DNA of 64,000 nt, taken from positions 186,001 through 250,000 of the forward strand of contig CAVVAB010000010.1 of NCBI GenBank assembly GCA_963746155.1, written 5' to 3'. The position numbers and the translations under genes were made by a program. Position 1 is the stretch's first letter. Each line of letters starts with the position of its first letter. Positions 61,390 to 64,000 of this stretch are shown here, one piece after another. Below the pieces are notes generated by a model. The model searched no databases. It saw only the letters and a program-made list of their open reading frames with translations, and had not been told where the DNA came from. Source of the stretch: AC-32 sp963746155 (GTDB lineage Bacteria; Actinomycetota; Thermoleophilia; Gaiellales; Gaiellaceae).

Positions 61390-61436
61390 CTTTCCGAGGA
61401 ACCTCCGCGTGAGCGTAACGAAGGAGCCCCGGCGCG
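61390..61436 (+). repeat. possible remnant of the 3'-end element (copy H)
   Basis: CCTCCGCGTGAGCGTAACGAAGGAG resembles CCGCTGCGAGCGTAACGAGGAAA of copy C, but the TGTGAC boxes are not preserved. It lies 5' of two divergent genes, unlike the clear copies. Confidence 0.3.
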
Positions 61437-61455
61437 GACGCCGAACCAGCGCAGG

Positions 61456-61794
61456 ATGCGACGCGCGCTTGCGGTTGGGCTCGTGGTGGTGGTTGCGGCG
61501 GCGGACGGGGCAGGGGCGCACGGGGTCGCGTTCTACGCGTTGCTGCTCGCGGTGCCGGCCGTGGCCGTCGTCGCGCTGGAGGCGTTCGGCCAGGTGCTCG
61601 ACGGCGCGGGGAACAGGCTGCATGCGGTGGGCTGGGCGGCCGTGCTCGGGCTCGTGGTGTGCGGAGCCGCCGCGCGAGCACCCGTCGTTACCGAGGGCGC
61701 GGTGCCGGGGTTCGCTCGCTCTGCCCTCGTCGCGTGTCTGGCGATCGTCTGCCTGCAGGCCCTGCTCGGCCTGATCGCCGAGTTTCGCAGCTAG
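61456..61794 (+). CDS. small membrane protein of unknown function, 112 aa
   Basis: Three hydrophobic segments (ALAVGLVVVVAAADGAG, VAFYALLLAVPAVAVVALEA and HAVGWAAVLGLVVCGAAARA) plus a fourth weaker one near the C terminus. The composition fits a plus-strand membrane protein. It overlaps the 3' end of the convergent nuoN gene by four bases. No family recognised. Confidence 0.6.
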   Translation: MRRALAVGLVVVVAAADGAGAHGVAFYALLLAVPAVAVVALEAFGQVLDGAGNRLHAVGWAAVLGLVVCGAAARAPVVTEGAVPGFARSALVACLAIVCLQALLGLIAEFRS

Positions 61795-63281
61795 AAGATC
61801 GAGTCCGCCGCGTTCTTCGCGAGGTCGATCAGCGGCTGAACGAGGATGAACGACGTGATCGTGATCACCATCGCCGCGCCGACGGCCGTTTGCAGCAGCA
61901 ACTCGCGGGGCGGTGAGCCGCCGACCACCGGCGCGAGCTGGAGCTCCTCCGAAGAGCGCATGTACATGGCGCGGATGACTCCGAGGTAGTAGTAGAGGCT
62001 CACGGCTGTCGCGGCGAGGCCGACGATCACGAGCCAGGTCCAGCCGTGCTCGTACGCGGCCGAGAAGGCGTAGAACTTGCCGACGAACCCACCGGTCAGC
62101 GGCAGCCCCGCAAAGCCGAGCATGAAGACGGTCATGCCTGCACCCAGCAGCGGCCGCTCCCAGCCGTAGCCCGCGAGACCCTCGAACGTGACCGGTCGGT
62201 TCAACTCGCGCTCCCGGGCGGCGACGACCCCGAAGGCGCCGACCGACATCGCCGCGTACGGGATCAGGAAGTAGAGGAGCGCCCGCCCGCCGAGCGCGCT
62301 GTTCGTCGAGAGCGGGATCAGCATGAAGCCCGCCTGCGAGATCGACGAGTAGGCGAGCATGCGCTTGACGTTGCTCTGCACGAGCGCAGCAAGGTTTCCG
62401 ACCGCGAGCGACGCGCAGGCGATCACCGCGATCGTGATCGTCCAGAGCCGCGCCTCCTGCGGGAAGGCGGTCACGAGGACCCGCATCATCACGACCAGCG
62501 CCACGGTCTTCGTCGCGGCCGACATGAAGGCGGTCACCGGGGTCGGCGCGCCCTCGTAGACGTCGGGCGTCCACATGTGGAACGGCGCGGCCGAGGCCTT
62601 GAACCCGAGGCCGACGATCACGAACGCGAGGCCGGCGACGAGCAGAGCGTCGTGCGAGAGGCCCTGGGACTGGACCGCGTCGGCGATCTGGTTGAGCTCG
62701 AGCTCGCCGGTTGCGCCGTAGACGAGCGCGGAGCCGAACAGCAGCATCGCCGAGCCGAAGCTTCCGATGATCAGGTACTTCAGGCCCGCCTCTAACGAGC
62801 CGGCCAGGTCGACGTCGATCGCGCAGAGGATGTAGAGGCTGATCGAGAACCACTCGAGCCCGAGGAAGATCGTCATCAGCGAGCTCGCGGTGACGAGGAA
62901 GACCATCCCCGCGCCCGCCCAGGCGAGCAGGGCGTAGAACTCGGACACGTGGTCGTCGGGCATCGGCTCCGCGTAGGCGATTCCGACGACGAGCAGCCCG
63001 GCGCCGGCGACGACCATCTGGGCCAGCGCGCCGAGCCGGTCGCGCTGGATCGCGTCGGCGATCACGCCGTGCCCGTCGGCCGAGCTCGCGTAGAGGAGCG
63101 CGGCGGCCACGAACGAGCCCGCGAAGCCGAGCGCGCAGACGGAGGCGCCGAACGGGCGCCGCCAGCGCCTCGGCAAGAGGACAGCGGCGAACAGCGAGAG
63201 GACACCCGCTCCGAGCAGCGCGAGCGACGGCGAGAGCGCGAACCAGTCGATGCTCGGCGTGGCGATTGCCGCGAGCGTCAT
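61791..63281 (-). CDS. nuoN: NADH-quinone oxidoreductase subunit N
   Basis: The intact 496-residue membrane protein has about 14 helices and antiporter-like motifs: the helix-5 Glu in TIFLGLEWFSISLYILCAID, the Lys region GLKYLIIGSFGSAMLLFGSA, and FKASAAPFHMWTPDVYEGAP with SAATKTVALVVM and MLAYSSISQAGFML. This identifies NuoN, one of three proton-pumping subunits of complex I. ATG overlaps the nuoM stop (ATGA), so it is the last gene of the nuo operon. Confidence 0.95.
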   Translation of the reverse strand: MTLAAIATPSIDWFALSPSLALLGAGVLSLFAAVLLPRRWRRPFGASVCALGFAGSFVAAALLYASSADGHGVIADAIQRDRLGALAQMVVAGAGLLVVGIAYAEPMPDDHVSEFYALLAWAGAGMVFLVTASSLMTIFLGLEWFSISLYILCAIDVDLAGSLEAGLKYLIIGSFGSAMLLFGSALVYGATGELELNQIADAVQSQGLSHDALLVAGLAFVIVGLGFKASAAPFHMWTPDVYEGAPTPVTAFMSAATKTVALVVMMRVLVTAFPQEARLWTITIAVIACASLAVGNLAALVQSNVKRMLAYSSISQAGFMLIPLSTNSALGGRALLYFLIPYAAMSVGAFGVVAARERELNRPVTFEGLAGYGWERPLLGAGMTVFMLGFAGLPLTGGFVGKFYAFSAAYEHGWTWLVIVGLAATAVSLYYYLGVIRAMYMRSSEELQLAPVVGGSPPRELLLQTAVGAAMVITITSFILVQPLIDLAKNAADSIF

Positions 63282-64000
63282 GGGAGCACCGAGTGGAGGG
63301 TGTGGGCCGAGAGCGCATCGAGGGCGCCCGCCTGGGAGTTGCAGTCAGGCGACTGGACCAGCTTGATCCCGAGCTGGATCAGCGCACGGCGCGCAGGAGG
63401 CCGAGAGGCCGTTCGCGCACAGGGTGGTCGGGAGGTGTCCCGAGGCCGCCGCGAGCTCGATCTCGGCCGAAGACCGGGTGAGCGCGAACGAGCGCTCCGT
63501 GATCGCGGCCGGCCAGAACGACAGCACGAGCAGGCACGCGAGGAGCGGGCCGAGGATCCCGAGCTCGGCCGGGCGCAGGTCGAGCGCGGCCTCGGAGACC
63601 GAAGGGCCCGGGCTCTTGTGCAGCACCGCCGAGATCAGGCGGAGCATGTACATCGCGGCGAGGACGATCGCGATCGCGCCGACGACGGCCCAGCCCCAGC
63701 CCGTCTGGAAGACCCCGGCCAGGATCGCGAACTCGCCCGCGAAGGCCGCCGAGCCGGGCACCGCGAGCGCGATCACGCCGAGCGCCATCAGCACGGTCGC
63801 CAGGGCCGGCCGTCCGCGCGCCATGCCACCGAGCCGGTCGAGCTCGCCCGTCGCAGCCCGGCGCTCGATCCCGCCGGCAAGCAGGAACAGCGACGCCGAG
63901 ATCAGGCCGTGGTTGACCATCTGCAGCACGGCGCCGTTCAGGCCGAGGTCGTTGATCGCGAAGAGGCCGAACGTGATCAGCCCCATCTGTGCGAGGCTCG
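63278..64000 (-). CDS. nuoM: NADH-quinone oxidoreductase subunit M, C-terminal part (5' end outside window)
   Basis: The frame enters from the right edge (SLAQMGLITFGLFAIND-type segment) and continues QMVNHGLISASLFLLAGGIE, the helix-bearing His/Lys region of NuoM, then GSAAFAGEFAILAGVFQTGW and AMYMLRLISAVLHKSPGP. Near 63390 the frame changes. The third frame supplies LIQLGIKLVQSPDCNSQAGA and ends at TGA 63280-63278, overlapping nuoN. Confidence 0.92.

Noticed and set aside
61363..63318. 651-codon minus-strand frame over nuoN
   Set aside because: Same strand as nuoN but different frame, rich in Arg; nuoN is intact with complex I motifs.
1..64000. Programmed frameshifting as explanation for the broken genes
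   Set aside because: No common slippery motif or downstream structure; breaks occur in unrelated genes and at G/C runs.
1..64000. CRISPR array, insertion sequence or prophage
   Set aside because: No spaced identical repeats, transposase, integrase or phage structural motifs were seen on either strand.

Overview
This 64 kb window is gap-free, very GC-rich bacterial DNA that looks like an actinobacterial chromosome. A Thermoleophilia-type (Gaiellales/Solirubrobacterales) lineage is my best guess. The basis is class E sortase, an MprAB-PepD-like trio, DUF1015, DUF2203 and DUF1385 proteins, many GTG/TTG starts and widespread leaderless promoters; the lineage itself is inference. Genes are tightly packed, often with 1-4 base start/stop overlaps. 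No stretch longer than about 180 bases lacks a gene. I see no phage, insertion sequence, CRISPR array, rRNA or replication origin.

Layout. 1-2.9 kb: 3' part of a PQQ-type sugar dehydrogenase with PKD domain, tRNA-Ile, and a bifunctional-nuclease-fold protein. 2.9-8.2 kb: minus-strand genes (chorismate mutase, PrcB-like protein, PKD/L,D-transpeptidase, CPBP protease, metal/cofactor binding lipoprotein, PIG-V-like mannosyltransferase). 8.2-19.8 kb: envelope genes (MscS channel, class A PBP, GT87, DUF2079, GT4 and GT2 glycosyltransferases, sortase E, membrane M28 peptidase) plus moeA. 19.8-23.2 kb: response regulator, sensor kinase and HtrA protease. 23.3-27.3 kb: two trehalose-forming glycosyltransferases (TreT type and OtsA type) around a Kef-type antiporter. 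27.3-38.8 kb: aldehyde dehydrogenase, moaC, mogA, a UbiA/MqnP-type prenyltransferase, System I cytochrome c maturation genes (ccmA, B, C, D, F), hemC, hemD, a SAM hydrolase and a methyltransferase. 38.9-49.9 kb: tRNA-Phe, arginase, an EtfB-EtfA fusion, phosphoesterase, OsmC, RarA, tryptophan 2,3-dioxygenase, M20 peptidase, DUF1385 protein and nicotinate phosphoribosyltransferase. 49.9-58 kb: a short FtsH, an epimerase, a degenerate YchF-like protein, an arsenic locus with a cysteine-rich micro-ORF, YhaM-like nuclease, DUF1015, inositol phosphatase and Mrp. 58-64 kb: a short Ldh2-family gene, cupin, DUF1028, UPF0173 hydrolase, nuoN and part of nuoM.

About two dozen otherwise well-conserved genes are broken by one-base frame changes, several at G or C runs. 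The breaks hit housekeeping genes (hemC, moeA, ccmA, nuoM), so they look like sequencing or assembly indels and not pseudogenes. I annotate such genes across the breaks.

The most interesting signals are: (1) a repeated intergenic element, six clear copies, with a GAGCGTA module exactly 26 bp before three TGTGAC-like boxes at 11 bp steps, always 3' of a gene; (2) an 18-residue peptide with 8 cysteines divergent from arsR, with a shared inverted-repeat operator; (3) an EtfB-EtfA fusion whose FAD-binding motifs are eroded; (4) a YchF relative with Arg for Lys in the P-loop and both switch regions deleted; (5) very compact bidirectional leaderless promoters.
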